Positions 7,695-17,399 of a stretch of DNA of 64,000 nt are shown one piece after another. Position numbers and translations under genes: made by a program. The DNA is from Psychrobacter sp. Pi2-52 (GTDB taxonomy: Bacteria > Pseudomonadota > Gammaproteobacteria > Pseudomonadales > Moraxellaceae). The first letter of the stretch is position 1. Each line of letters starts with the position of its first letter. The notes under the pieces are model-generated. The model saw only the letters and a program-made list of their open reading frames with translations. It was not told the origin of the DNA and did no database searches. The DNA is taken from contig NZ_CAJHBS010000004.1 of assembly GCF_904846705.1 (NCBI RefSeq), positions 1 through 64,000 of the forward strand, written 5' to 3'.

Positions 7695-8630
7695 ATGAAA
7701 AAATCTGTGCAGACAGTGCCAAAGATTACGCTTAAGCAGCTTGCTGTTTTTGTCAGTATTTATCAGACAGGTAGCACCAGTCGTGCCAGTGAGGAGCTGC
7801 ATTTATCACAATCAGCGGTCAGTAGCGCACTGACAGAGCTGGAGTCTAGACTACAGATGCCGCTATTTGAGCGCGTCGGTCGCAGGCTTAATCAACACCC
7901 TAATGCCCATCCTATTTATATACAGGCACAGGCTATCTTGGGTCAGTCGCTCACGCTTGAGCATTATCATCAGTATCAAGCAGAACAGATTCATATCGGT
8001 GCCAGCACCACTATTGGCAATTACGTGCTGCCATCTTTACTTGGTAAGCTATATGAGGCGTTACCCGATGCCAATGTCGATATGTATATTGCCAATACTC
8101 AAGAGGTAGTTAGCGAGGTTGAGCAACTAAATATCGATATCGCGCTGGTAGAAGGAATGCCGCGTCCGGTAGATATGAAAGTTATTGAGCAGCACAAATG
8201 GCGTACCGATACGCTAATGATATTTGCCAAGCGTGATAGCAAGTGGCTAAAGGGTATAGCTACCTATAGCCAAGATAAGGACTGCTATCAGCTAAGTATC
8301 AATCAGCTAGCGCAGTTGCCGTTACTGGTGCGCGAGGCAGGGTCAGGCACACGGCAGATTATCGATGAGCAATTGCTTAAGTATCTACCTAATGCAGAAG
8401 TGGTGAAGGCGATACATCAATCCGAGGCCATCAAGCACATGGTGAGTGCAGATATTGGTCTTGGTTGTCTATCGCAGCATGTGATTGAGACGGAACTCTC
8501 GACAGGGACGTTGGTACAAGTGAACGTGGCGGGAATTGATTTATCAAGGACATGGTGGCTAGTCTGGCATAAAGCCCGTCACCAGAGTCCTATTTGGCAA
8601 ACCTTTATAGATATTATTCAACAGGGTTAA
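7695..8630 (+). CDS. LysR-family transcriptional regulator
   Basis: A 311-residue LysR-type regulator. The N-terminal winged helix-turn-helix covers residues about 11-70 (ITLKQLAVFVSIYQTGSTSRASEELHL segment, SQSAVSSALTELE recognition helix, PLFERVGRRL wing). The effector-binding domain spans residues about 90-305, with the GASTTIGNYVLP opening and REAGSGTRQIID segment common in the CysB/YeiE-like subgroup. It is transcribed away from the YeiH-type exporter and probably regulates it and itself. Effector unknown. Confidence 0.93.
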   Translation: MKKSVQTVPKITLKQLAVFVSIYQTGSTSRASEELHLSQSAVSSALTELESRLQMPLFERVGRRLNQHPNAHPIYIQAQAILGQSLTLEHYHQYQAEQIHIGASTTIGNYVLPSLLGKLYEALPDANVDMYIANTQEVVSEVEQLNIDIALVEGMPRPVDMKVIEQHKWRTDTLMIFAKRDSKWLKGIATYSQDKDCYQLSINQLAQLPLLVREAGSGTRQIIDEQLLKYLPNAEVVKAIHQSEAIKHMVSADIGLGCLSQHVIETELSTGTLVQVNVAGIDLSRTWWLVWHKARHQSPIWQTFIDIIQQG

Positions 8631-8670
8631 GCAATGAGTTTGGATTAACCTAAAACCTATTAACCATAAA

Positions 8671-8706
8671 AAAGCGCAGCGTTAAAAGTTACGCTGCGCT
8701 TTCTTT
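8671..8706. terminator. Bidirectional terminator between LysR and UspA genes
   Basis: A perfect 12-base stem, AAAGCGCAGCGT (8671-8682) with ACGCTGCGCTTT (8691-8702), flanked by A-rich and T-rich runs. It serves the convergent LysR and UspA transcripts. Confidence 0.88.
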
Positions 8707-8746
8707 TAGAGATTCTTTAATAATATAAGACAATCAAAGTATATTG

Positions 8747-9208
8747 TTATGCTGAAACAGGCTTGTCCAGTCGCACCACAAAGCTGTCGCAAGGTACATT
8801 GGGCAAGATATTATCCGCAGTTGCCCCACTGATCCATGCAGCTATACCCGTACGCTTATGACGTCCGATGACCAATAGATCGACATCATGTTTATGACAG
8901 TAGCTGACGATACCTTCACTGCTAGAGATAGCAGTCGTGACTTCTGACGTTGCTGCATTTAGCTGATTGCGTTCAAGGAATTGCGCTAGCTTTGCACGCG
9001 CTTCTTGGCAGCGTTCATCATCAATCTCATCGTATAGGCTAGAGGCAGGCACCAGCTCATAGCCGAAGCCAACCATGGTGTCTTTGACAATATGTAAAAC
9101 AGATAGCTTAGAGCCTGGACGGTTTTCGACGATGCGCTTGGCCTTTTGGGCGACTATATCTGCATCAGAGAGTAAGTCGGTGACCAGTAAAATATGTTCG
9201 TAACTCAT
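8747..9208 (-). CDS. Universal stress protein (UspA family), copy 1
   Basis: A 153-residue single UspA domain. It begins with the family strand YEHILLVTDLLSDAD and carries near residues 116-135 the loop VIGRHKRTG...SGATADNILPN, close to the G-x2-G-x9-G(S/T) ATP-binding pattern but with Arg-His-Lys-Arg variation. UspA proteins aid survival under starvation or oxidative stress. The start has a GAGGAAG ribosome site. It lies 99 bases downstream of a close paralogue on the same strand, suggesting tandem duplication and possibly joint transcription. Confidence 0.93.
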   Translation of the reverse strand: MSYEHILLVTDLLSDADIVAQKAKRIVENRPGSKLSVLHIVKDTMVGFGYELVPASSLYDEIDDERCQEARAKLAQFLERNQLNAATSEVTTAISSSEGIVSYCHKHDVDLLVIGRHKRTGIAAWISGATADNILPNVPCDSFVVRLDKPVSA

Positions 9209-9307
9209 AGCGTCTTCCTCATGTCAGATAGTATTTACTATAGCACTACTCTAGGGCGCTGTTAAGTAAAGCTTGTCGTCTTTAGCAGCGGATGAGAGCA
9301 ATGCCAA

Positions 9308-9769
9308 TTATTCCAAGACAGGCTGATCAAGCTTCACCACTAAACTGTCGCAAGGCACATTTGGTAAGATACTGTCGGCAGTGGCTCCTACCAGCCAAGC
9401 GGCAATACCATGGCGCTCATGGCGTCCAATGATAAGTAAGTCGACGTCTTTTTCACGGCAATAGTTAATGATACCTTTGCTATTAGAGATAGCAGCGGTG
9501 ACCTCAGAGTTGATTGCTTCTAGCCCGTTACGTGCCAAAAATTGCGCTAATTTCGCCCTTGCTTCTTGCCACTTCTCACTATCGACATCACCTGATAGGC
9601 TAGAGGCAGGCACGAGCTCGTAACCGAAGCGAACCATGTCATCTTTGACTATATGCAAGACAGACAGTCTGGCTTCAGGAGAGCCTGCGAGAATACGCTT
9701 GGCTTTTAGCGCCACTTTGTCCGCATCGGATAGCAAATCAGTGACCAGTAAAACGTGTTGGTAGCTCAT
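9308..9769 (-). CDS. Universal stress protein (UspA family), copy 2
   Basis: A 153-residue UspA-domain protein very similar along its whole length to the neighbouring copy (YQHVLLVTDLLSDAD start, FGYELVPASSL centre, VGATADSILPNVPCDS end). A GTG at 9781 would add four residues; I chose ATG 9769 because it matches the start of copy 1 and has GGAG seven bases upstream. Both copies share the same unusual central insertion-free spacing, so they arose by duplication rather than separate capture. Cytoplasmic; probably acts as a homodimer or with its paralogue. Confidence 0.92.
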   Translation of the reverse strand: MSYQHVLLVTDLLSDADKVALKAKRILAGSPEARLSVLHIVKDDMVRFGYELVPASSLSGDVDSEKWQEARAKLAQFLARNGLEAINSEVTAAISNSKGIINYCREKDVDLLIIGRHERHGIAAWLVGATADSILPNVPCDSLVVKLDQPVLE

Positions 9770-10065
9770 AAAGTACTCCACTCCTGTTAATAGTTAACTT
9801 TATAGTAGCAGTGCAGGCTGTTTTTGTTAAGCAATAAATCCATAATAAAATTGTGGGTATTTATAAATTTGTAACTTTAAGGCTCTGATAGCTAAAGTTG
9901 ATAGCTGCGTAGATTATGTGGTGGATTATTGCATGGCTGTTGCCTTGACTTATCCATGTCGCAGCCCCACTAATAGCGCTAAGCCAACTCTTTTTTAGCC
10001 AATTTATTACTCTATTTTCCCTGACAGTCAGGGCACTATACGCATAATAAGCGATAAGGATAACT

Positions 10066-13000
10066 ATGACGGACACGCCATTTACTGCTGATTTAACCTT
10101 GCATCCAGCATTTGAGCTGATTGAGCATCGCCATATTGAGGCGCTATCGATGGATGTGCTGATCAGTCAGCATGTAAAAACAGGAGCGATGCATTATCAT
10201 TTGGCACACCCAAGTGATGAAAATGCGTTTTTGGTCGGTTTTCGCACCCAGCCAATGGACTCAAAAGGCGAGGCGCATGTCTTAGAGCACGTGGCATTGT
10301 GTGGTTCGAACAAATTCCCAGTGCGTGATCCGTTCTTTTCAATGATTAAACGCTCGTTAAATACGTTTATGAATGCGATGACCGCCGCTGATTGGACGGC
10401 CTATCCCTATGCGACGCAAAACAAAAATGACTACTTTAACTTGCTTGCTGTCTATCTAGATGCGTCGTTTTTCCCGAATATCCATCCGCTCGATTTTGCC
10501 CAAGAAGGCATTCGCGTGGAGCTTGACGAAAATGATAAGCCGCAGTTTAAAGGTATCGTTTTTAATGAAATGAAAGGCGCGATGAGTGGCGAGATTGATC
10601 AGCTATATCATACGGTTGCTCATCATCTGTTCCCAACGACGACCTATCATTATAATTCAGGCGGTGATCCTGCTGATATCCCTGACTTGACGCACACTGA
10701 ACTGACCGAATTTCACCAGAGCCATTATCATCCGTCAAACAGCGTCATCATGAGCTTCGGTAATATTCCTGTTGCCGAGACGCAAGCGAAAATACACGAA
10801 GATGCTCTGATTCAATTTGAAGCAGGCAAGAAGCATGTATCGCGTCCAGAGCAACGTTTGTCTGCACCAATCAGTGCGGTTGATACTTATACTGCTGACG
10901 AAGCAGGCCCAGATCAGACGCATCACGTGGTTGCTTGGTTACTACCATCGATTACCGATCCTAAGCAGCGCTTAGCATTGCGTCTATTAGAAGGCGTATT
11001 GATTGAGCATGCAGGCTCGCCATTGCGTGCTTATCTTGATAGCCATCCACTAGGTAAAGCGCCAAGTCCACTATTGGGTCTTGATGACAGTCATTATGAG
11101 ATGGTCTTTTATACGGGACTGCGCGGTTCTAACCCTGAACATGCCGAAGCGGTAGAGCAGGGTATTATCGACTTACTGACCGAAGTAGCCAATTCACCAG
11201 TTGATGATGAGACAATCGAAACCATTCTGCATCAGATTGAGATTGATCAGCGTCACATTGGTGGCGATAGCATTCCTTATGGTCTGAACTTGATGCTAGA
11301 AGGGTTTAGTACTGCCATTCATGATGGCAACCCTATCGATGTTTGGGAAGTAGACGAGCACCTACAGTGGCTACGTGAGCAAGTCGTCGATCCACAGTGG
11401 CTACCGAACTTAATTAAAACGCATCTATTGGACAATCAGCATCGTGTACGCGTAACGATGACCCCTGATAGCGAAAAAACAGCCCGTTTGGCAGCAGCTG
11501 AGCAGACTCGTTTGGATACTATCGCGATGGATTTGACTGCTGATGACAAAGCTATTTTAAAGCAACAAGCCTTAGATTTGGCTGCACGTCAAGCTGCGCC
11601 AGATGATTTAAGCTTATTGCCAAAAGTTGGTTTAGAAGACGTGCCAACGGATATTAGCTTTAAAGAAGGCACGCAAAAGCAGGTGTGTTTGAGCGGGCAA
11701 GACAGCACGCTATTTGCGTATGAAGCGGGCACCAATGGCATCTATTACTATCAAGTTATCATACCGTTGACCGATGCGATTGGTAATGCGAACGCAGATG
11801 CGCTACCCGTCAATGATGTGATCAATCATCCATTGTTGCCTATTTATTTAAGTCTATTGTCTGAGCTAGGTACTGACTCGCTTAGTGCTCATGAGATGCA
11901 AGCTAAGCAAGCAGCGCATTCTTCTGGTGTGACCGCTCGTATCAGCCAGCGTACCAACGTCGATGATAGCCAAGCAATTAGCAGCTACTTTGTCGTGGCA
12001 ACGCGTGCGCTAAATCGCAAACCTGAAGCGATTGATTTGCTCAAAGAAGTCATGGAGCACAGTATTTTTTCTGAGCATGACCGTATCAAAGAAATCTTGC
12101 AACAGCGTCAAGCGGGTTGGCAGTCAAACCTTGCAGGATCTGGTCACTCTTATGCCATGCAAACAGCTAGTCGTGGCATGAGTCGCCAAGCGCAGTTGGA
12201 ATATGTGCGCAGCGGTCTACCAGCATTGAACGCGCTTAAGGATTTCTTGGCACATGCTAGTACAGATGATGCTCAGTGGGATCAACTGGCTACGAGCTTG
12301 ATGGATTTACATCAACGTCTGATCAGTTTGCCTAAGCATGCCGTTATTATCTGTGAAGCAGAGCAAACCGAACGCTTAAGTAGTTTAATCGTTGATAGCT
12401 GGAAAGACAGCCAAGCGACGACCGCTTCTAATGATTTAACCAACGCAGCAGCAAATATCCCAAGTGAGTTTGCAAATCTGCAATTAGATAATGCATTGAA
12501 TGGTGTGACTGATACAGTCAAAGCATTAGAAAACGGGGTAGCGCTTGATGTTGCAGATCTAGCATGGCTAGTACCAACCAACGTATATCACAATGCCAGT
12601 GCTTATACTGTACCTGCTGCTGACCATCCTGATACCCCTGCACTCATGGTATTAGCGCCTTACTTACGTAACGGTTATTTGCACAGTGCGATTCGTGAGC
12701 GCGGCGGTGCCTACGGTGGCGGTGCAGGTTACGATGCCAACGCTTGTGCCTTTAAATTCTTTAGCTATCGTGATCCACAATGTGCTGAGACCTTTGCTCA
12801 CTTTGAAGCCAGTATCGAGTGGTTATTAAACGAGCCACAGACCGATGAGCAATTGGAAGAAGCTATTTTAGGTATTATCTCAGGCATGGATAAGCCAGGC
12901 TCTCCTGCAGGCGAAGCAATCAAAGCCTGCTTTGCAAATCTACATCATCGCGGTGTCGACTGGCAGCGCAAAATGCGTGCGTCAATATTGGCCGTGACAG

Positions 13001-13131
13001 TCGCTGATTTGCAGCGCGTTGCTAAGCAATATCTACAAGGGCAAAAGCATGTACGTGCAGTACTAGCGCCTTACGACAAAGAAGAGACGGTAAAAGGTCT
13101 TGGTTTTGAGGTTTGTAGAATAAAGAGCTAA
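10066..13131 (+). CDS. M16C-family zinc metalloprotease (PreP/insulinase-like)
   Basis: A 1021-residue protease of the M16C (presequence protease, PreP-like) family. The inverted zinc motif HxxEH is HVLEH at residues 71-75 (H71, E74 and H75), followed by the PFFSMIKRSLNTFMNAMTA segment and a downstream FNEMKGAMS segment that should supply the third zinc ligand. The C-terminal half contains the inactive M16 repeat with the RERGGAYGGGAGYD loop (Arg/Tyr substrate-binding pair) near residues 876-890. Bacterial members degrade peptides, often in the cytosol; no signal peptide is seen. Its length is typical. It is monocistronic with its own terminator. Confidence 0.93.
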   Translation: MTDTPFTADLTLHPAFELIEHRHIEALSMDVLISQHVKTGAMHYHLAHPSDENAFLVGFRTQPMDSKGEAHVLEHVALCGSNKFPVRDPFFSMIKRSLNTFMNAMTAADWTAYPYATQNKNDYFNLLAVYLDASFFPNIHPLDFAQEGIRVELDENDKPQFKGIVFNEMKGAMSGEIDQLYHTVAHHLFPTTTYHYNSGGDPADIPDLTHTELTEFHQSHYHPSNSVIMSFGNIPVAETQAKIHEDALIQFEAGKKHVSRPEQRLSAPISAVDTYTADEAGPDQTHHVVAWLLPSITDPKQRLALRLLEGVLIEHAGSPLRAYLDSHPLGKAPSPLLGLDDSHYEMVFYTGLRGSNPEHAEAVEQGIIDLLTEVANSPVDDETIETILHQIEIDQRHIGGDSIPYGLNLMLEGFSTAIHDGNPIDVWEVDEHLQWLREQVVDPQWLPNLIKTHLLDNQHRVRVTMTPDSEKTARLAAAEQTRLDTIAMDLTADDKAILKQQALDLAARQAAPDDLSLLPKVGLEDVPTDISFKEGTQKQVCLSGQDSTLFAYEAGTNGIYYYQVIIPLTDAIGNANADALPVNDVINHPLLPIYLSLLSELGTDSLSAHEMQAKQAAHSSGVTARISQRTNVDDSQAISSYFVVATRALNRKPEAIDLLKEVMEHSIFSEHDRIKEILQQRQAGWQSNLAGSGHSYAMQTASRGMSRQAQLEYVRSGLPALNALKDFLAHASTDDAQWDQLATSLMDLHQRLISLPKHAVIICEAEQTERLSSLIVDSWKDSQATTASNDLTNAAANIPSEFANLQLDNALNGVTDTVKALENGVALDVADLAWLVPTNVYHNASAYTVPAADHPDTPALMVLAPYLRNGYLHSAIRERGGAYGGGAGYDANACAFKFFSYRDPQCAETFAHFEASIEWLLNEPQTDEQLEEAILGIISGMDKPGSPAGEAIKACFANLHHRGVDWQRKMRASILAVTVADLQRVAKQYLQGQKHVRAVLAPYDKEETVKGLGFEVCRIKS

Positions 13132-13170
13132 GACAATTAGGTTTATTTTTGATTAAAAGTTAAGCACAGA

Positions 13171-13197
13171 AAAGCCAAGCATCATGCTTGGCTTTTT
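13171..13197. terminator. Terminator between the M16C protease and Nudix genes
   Basis: AAAGCCAAGCA (13171-13181) pairs with TGCTTGGCTTT (13185-13195) around a three-base loop, followed by Ts. It serves the rightward protease gene and the converging leftward Nudix gene. Confidence 0.87.
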
Positions 13198-13213
13198 GCG
13201 GTTAGGTAATTGA

Positions 13214-13777
13214 CTAATATCGTTTGATACTCAAATCTTTGCCAATTTTGTCTTGATGAATCGGAAATTCTGACAACTCGTTATACTGCTTACGATCAGC
13301 AAAGTAGCTTTTTAGAGTACGGCGAATGGCTTCAAATGCAAGTTTATCCCATGGGATGTCTTCTTCGCTAAACAGTGCACAGTCGAGACTTTCTGAGCCA
13401 ATACCATACGCGCCATCTTTTAGATCGGCCAGATAAATAGAGTAGATCTGCCCAATATCTGGCAAATCATAAATGCAGTATAGATGCGGATTTAGTACGA
13501 TAGCATCAGCTTCTTCGTAGCTCTCGCGCGCAGCACCCTCAGCCATGGTCTCACCATTTTCCATAAAACCTGCAGGTATCGTCCATAGCCCATATTGTGG
13601 CTCAATGGCACGGCGGCAGAGTAGTACTCTATTTTCGTGTACGACTAGCGAACCACAAATAACTTTTGGGTTTTCGTAGTGGATATAGTGGCAATTGGGG
13701 CATACCAAACGCGGCATATTGTCCGTAGGTGGGATTTTTCGTTCTGCTTCATGACCGCATTGGAGGCAATAGCGCAT
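13214..13777 (-). CDS. Nudix hydrolase with N-terminal zinc ribbon
   Basis: A 187-residue protein. Four cysteines (C4, C7, C26, C29) form a zinc ribbon, and residues about 38-150 form a Nudix domain. The Nudix box runs from GFMENGE to RESYEEAD: all acidic catalytic residues are present, but the usual Gly near the end of the box is Asp. Zinc-ribbon Nudix enzymes resemble NudC (NADH/NAD-capped RNA hydrolases), but this protein lacks the NudC N-terminal region, so the substrate is not assigned. It is convergent with the M16C protease gene. Confidence 0.88.
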   Translation of the reverse strand: MRYCLQCGHEAERKIPPTDNMPRLVCPNCHYIHYENPKVICGSLVVHENRVLLCRRAIEPQYGLWTIPAGFMENGETMAEGAARESYEEADAIVLNPHLYCIYDLPDIGQIYSIYLADLKDGAYGIGSESLDCALFSEEDIPWDKLAFEAIRRTLKSYFADRKQYNELSEFPIHQDKIGKDLSIKRY

Positions 13778-14244
13778 ATCAACTACCTTGTTATAAAAGT
13801 TATTGTGTATGATGTTTTTTATAGGCTATAAGACCTATATTCTGCAGTGCTGCTGTCATCGTTTCGAGATACGTTAGATACAAGGATGATGAGACAATTG
13901 CTACAGGCAGCAAATGGCGTAGAACTGACAATAAACCTAACTTAAATGCATCTGATTTAAACGTACCTGACTTATATAAGATCGACTATATAAGATATTA
14001 CTCTAAAGAGCAGCTATCGTCTTAAGATAGCACATATTATCGACGGACAGAATCACGATAACAGTAACGCATCATTTCACAGATAGGCTGACTATGATCT
14101 ATTGAGAGTGCCGTTATTGAGAACTGATAAGCAATGAATTAGTCACATAAATAATATGCAGCCATTATTATATTACGCTAGTCTAGTGAGTGTTCAGTAG
14201 TTATTAAGAACGCTTAATAATGATAAAAATATAGGGCAATTATA
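13778..14244. other. Intergenic region between two divergent Nudix genes
   Basis: A 467-base AT-rich spacer. The phrase TATATAAGAT occurs twice in close succession (about 13974-14000). I see no RNA gene, clear terminator or strong promoter pair; it must hold promoters for both flanking genes. Confidence 0.4.
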
Positions 14245-14979
14245 ATGTTATTCCCACCGGAGGCTGTAAGCTTCGATAACCTGTCAGTTGCTGTACCTAC
14301 TTTTATTCGTCATCCGACGCTTCGTCAATTAGCTGAACGAGTGCAACATGAGACCTTAAATGCGCTGACAAGTCCGGCGATGTACGAGGCACATAATGCC
14401 TCTCATAGTAGCCGTGTATTAGACAGCCTATATCAGACACCGATTGCTGATGCCTCAATACTGGTCGCTATTACTCATGAGCGCAGGCCTAAACTACTAC
14501 TAACACGCCGCGCCGCCCATATGAACAGTCATGCGGGTGAAGTGTCTTGTGTGGGTGGTAAACATGATCGAGGCGATGGTAATAATGTCGTTACTGCATT
14601 GCGTGAAGCCTGTGAAGAAACAGCGCTACCACCCAATAAAGTCCAATTGCTTGGTCAGCTACCGATCCAAACTTCAAAAAGTGGTATGAGCGTACGTCCA
14701 ATCGTGGCACTCATCGCCCCAGGTCTAGTGCTAGTTCCTGAAGCGGGAGAAATATCACGTATCTTTTGGGCAGACTTAGAGTCGTTAGTCACTCAACCAA
14801 CGGTAGAATATGAGATTGAGTATAAGATGCAAGAGCAAATGGCTACCATACTGACGCCGAGCTGGCAGGTCGATGGTGAGACAGTATGGGGGCTAACAGG
14901 ACGGGTAATTGCTAACCTATTAGAAACAGGGTTTGATCGACAGCTAGAATGGTATTACCGCGTAGAAAACAAACGCTGA
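14245..14979 (+). CDS. Nudix hydrolase, probable CoA pyrophosphatase (NudL-like)
   Basis: A 244-residue Nudix protein of the CoA pyrophosphatase type. The segment LLTRRAAHMNSHAGEVSCVGG matches the NudL pattern (LTxRs..hxGqvsfPGG), with Cys-Val replacing Phe-Pro, and is followed by a Nudix box ending LREACEETAL. E. coli NudL hydrolyses CoA to phosphopantetheine and ADP. The N-terminal 70 residues are an extra helical region. The ribosome site is weak (GGGCAATTATA), but no alternative start fits better. Monocistronic. Confidence 0.85.
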   Translation: MLFPPEAVSFDNLSVAVPTFIRHPTLRQLAERVQHETLNALTSPAMYEAHNASHSSRVLDSLYQTPIADASILVAITHERRPKLLLTRRAAHMNSHAGEVSCVGGKHDRGDGNNVVTALREACEETALPPNKVQLLGQLPIQTSKSGMSVRPIVALIAPGLVLVPEAGEISRIFWADLESLVTQPTVEYEIEYKMQEQMATILTPSWQVDGETVWGLTGRVIANLLETGFDRQLEWYYRVENKR

Positions 14980-15111
14980 TAAATGTCATCTATTTATAAT
15001 ATAGTCGATGCAATTTAAAAGTAGTACAAGGCAACCGAGTGTAGATGTATATGTAATACTTCAAACGAGGTTAACGCAGTAATGCTTTTATAGTGGAATG
15101 ACTATGGTCAT

Positions 15112-16533
15112 CTACTTATAATAATCATCGTTCTTTTTAAGCCACCAGTTCATATTGTCTTGGCGCTTGGCACGGAATGCTTCTAGCTTATGAGCAACGG
15201 ACGCGTTATGCTGCCGTGCAGTATCGAGCGCAAAAAGAATCGGTACTGAAGACAATACACCAAAGCGTATCTTCGATTTTGGTAAGTCCAGCCCATCGCC
15301 TATATCATCACCGACCAAAGTCCGAGTGACACTTGCGTTGACCATTTCAACAAAACGTCCACGCCGATTGTCTTCACCCATCAGCTGACGCGGTAAATCA
15401 TGCAATGCTTTTGCCAATGGCTGACCCATCTTAAAATCTAGCTGCTGTATCGATAGATAGGTATAGAGCCATTCCCAACACGCGGCCTCATCTTTTGGTA
15501 AACGATCTAGATCAACTCCCATCCAATAACTGGCAAGATTCCATAGATGCAGAATACCTTCAGCTTCTTCTGTACTAATACGTGCGCCTAGCAATCGTAG
15601 ACCGCGCATAATCAGTAAGGAGAATTGTAAATGGGTGGCAATCATATCGGTTTGATTGATAGGGATGCCCCAATAGTCGGTATTCCAACTACCGTCAGGG
15701 TTATGATGTTGCTCGGCGTTTGGTATCACGCCTGTAGCAGCATTGCCTTTACCTTTGAGTAAGTTTTGCCGTACCAAAGTATGTATCTGACGTACTTGGA
15801 TCGATTGGCGCCAGCCCTCAGAACCAATAGCTAATACTTGCTCGATAGGTTTGTTTTGATTAACTGCATTCACATTAGTTGAGGGGTGTTCAGACACGGC
15901 CAAGATATAAGCATAAGTACGCATCAGTCGCGGTAGTGCATCGTGCATCAGTGCACCCGTCTGAATGAGTGGTAGCGAGAGAGCAGGAATGCTATAGCCA
16001 GCCATTAGAGCAACATTACGCAGTAGCCAAATGAGCATCAATGGATAGCGCCGATAGGCAACCGCACCTATCCGAGCAAGCTTTGGGTCGAACCAATCAG
16101 GATGGCTGCTAAATTGCTCAGTGAGCGCGTTAAATGATGGGTTGGTTGCAAGGTCCTTGTTTACAAGGTCTTTGTTCGCAGGATTATTGTTTGAACTATC
16201 GCCAAGAATATTATGCTGTAAAGGCTTCGCAAATTTTATGCTTTGAGCGGCTAGCGCGTCTGCAATCGGATCGCCAATATCATAACCTGCCACTATCTCA
16301 TTTAGCAGAGCAGACGATATCGTAAAGTCTTTCGGTAATAGATAACGTTTAATGCGTTTTAAAACCTGCAAATCACTATGGTCATCGATAGCAGTAGTAC
16401 GTCCATGACGCTGATAAACGTTCGATGATTGAGCATTCGATGACTGAAAGTCAGGTTTGTCAGTTGGAGTACTTGCCGTATTGATGATTTTCTTATCCAT
16501 AGTTATCAAGTACCATTTTCGGAGTGAGGACAT
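15112..16533 (-). CDS. MpaB/rubber-oxygenase-like (DUF2236) protein
   Basis: A 473-residue protein with an oxygenase MpaB / Lcp-like catalytic domain over residues about 140-440. Family features are the GAVAYRRYPLML start, a helix with the RQIHTLVRQ His (likely haem ligand region), and the TDMIATHLQFSLLIMRG helix. In characterised relatives this haem-b domain cleaves polyisoprene or oxidises isoprenoid chains, but most bacterial members are uncharacterised. Residues 1-110 are low-complexity and Asn/Ser-rich. The start is uncertain: ATG 16533 has AAGG too close to it, and ATG 16500 lacks a ribosome site. It is followed upstream by a DUF2799 lipoprotein gene on the same strand. Confidence 0.75.
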   Translation of the reverse strand: MSSLRKWYLITMDKKIINTASTPTDKPDFQSSNAQSSNVYQRHGRTTAIDDHSDLQVLKRIKRYLLPKDFTISSALLNEIVAGYDIGDPIADALAAQSIKFAKPLQHNILGDSSNNNPANKDLVNKDLATNPSFNALTEQFSSHPDWFDPKLARIGAVAYRRYPLMLIWLLRNVALMAGYSIPALSLPLIQTGALMHDALPRLMRTYAYILAVSEHPSTNVNAVNQNKPIEQVLAIGSEGWRQSIQVRQIHTLVRQNLLKGKGNAATGVIPNAEQHHNPDGSWNTDYWGIPINQTDMIATHLQFSLLIMRGLRLLGARISTEEAEGILHLWNLASYWMGVDLDRLPKDEAACWEWLYTYLSIQQLDFKMGQPLAKALHDLPRQLMGEDNRRGRFVEMVNASVTRTLVGDDIGDGLDLPKSKIRFGVLSSVPILFALDTARQHNASVAHKLEAFRAKRQDNMNWWLKKNDDYYK

Positions 16534-16577
16534 GCCTTAGAACGTAAAACTTGCATTGCGATAGCTTCGCATCCCAG

Positions 16578-17180
16578 TCATTCGTAAAAATTACTGGATT
16601 GGTTCAATGAATCCAATTGCTGCTGTGTTATTCGGATACGGCGTTTAGTATCACGAATCTCATCAGATAGAGATAGCAGCCGTGCACGAGCTTCTTTTTC
16701 ATTAGCAAAATCTAGCATGTCACCATTTTCCAGCTTATCGAATTCTGATTGATAAGTATCTAAGAGGCGATTATCTTTGTCTAATTGACTGTCTAAGGCG
16801 TAATAATCTAGCCCTTTTTGATTAGCCGCTTGCAATGTATTGACCATAGTGATCGGGCAAACGTTGTTCAACTGACGACCACGTCTACCGATGTTATAGG
16901 CATTATTGATAGTGCAGTATTGTTGCAGGCCAAGTTTACGGCCTCGCTCCCATGCCTGATAGTCAGGCGCGACGCTAGCTTTGGCACAGGCTTTTGTATG
17001 AGAGGCTAAGCGGTCTGAATGATAACCTGCCACGCCATCGTTATAGCCGATAGCTTGCCAGTCACCGATGAGACATTCTTGCTTGGAGAGTGTTGCACAG
17101 CCTGCTAGCAGATAGACACTACCGAACACAGATAATCCTAATGCCAGTTGACGTACAGCATGGTATATAGGTTGGTACAT
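16578..17180 (-). CDS. DUF2799 lipoprotein
   Basis: A 200-residue lipoprotein. The signal sequence ends in LLAGC with C28 as lipidated Cys. The mature part begins with the DUF2799 signature (GDWQAIGYNDGVAG...GRKLGLQQYC) and ends in a coiled-coil-like helix (residues about 130-190, heptad Leu/Glu/Arg). Enterobacterial DUF2799 proteins (YfiL-like) are of unknown function and sit in the outer membrane. It lies 44 bases upstream of the MpaB-like gene on the same strand and may be co-transcribed with it. Confidence 0.85.
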   Translation of the reverse strand: MYQPIYHAVRQLALGLSVFGSVYLLAGCATLSKQECLIGDWQAIGYNDGVAGYHSDRLASHTKACAKASVAPDYQAWERGRKLGLQQYCTINNAYNIGRRGRQLNNVCPITMVNTLQAANQKGLDYYALDSQLDKDNRLLDTYQSEFDKLENGDMLDFANEKEARARLLSLSDEIRDTKRRIRITQQQLDSLNQSSNFYE

Positions 17181-17327
17181 GGTTAGCTCCGATAGCTGTG
17201 ATAACTATGATAACGATAATAACTACGAACACAAATAAATGATGCTAGCAATCAATCACATTATGCAGACTTGTCATTAATTGCTAAGTCACTTATAAAT
17301 ATCTCGATAACGCATATATAAATAAAA

Positions 17328-17382
17328 TAGAGCAGCTTATAAGTGGGATCAATATTAAGCAATACCACCATAAGCTACTCTA
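17328..17382 (-). terminator. Long inverted repeat, terminator of nhaA
   Basis: An 18-19 base stem joins 17328-17346 to 17365-17382 (TAGAG.AGCTTAT...GTGG on each arm) with one mismatch and a small asymmetry. On the minus strand it is followed by TTTTATTTATAT. It lies 18 bases past the nhaA stop codon. Confidence 0.75.
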
Positions 17383-17399
17383 TATCTCAAGGGTATTCA

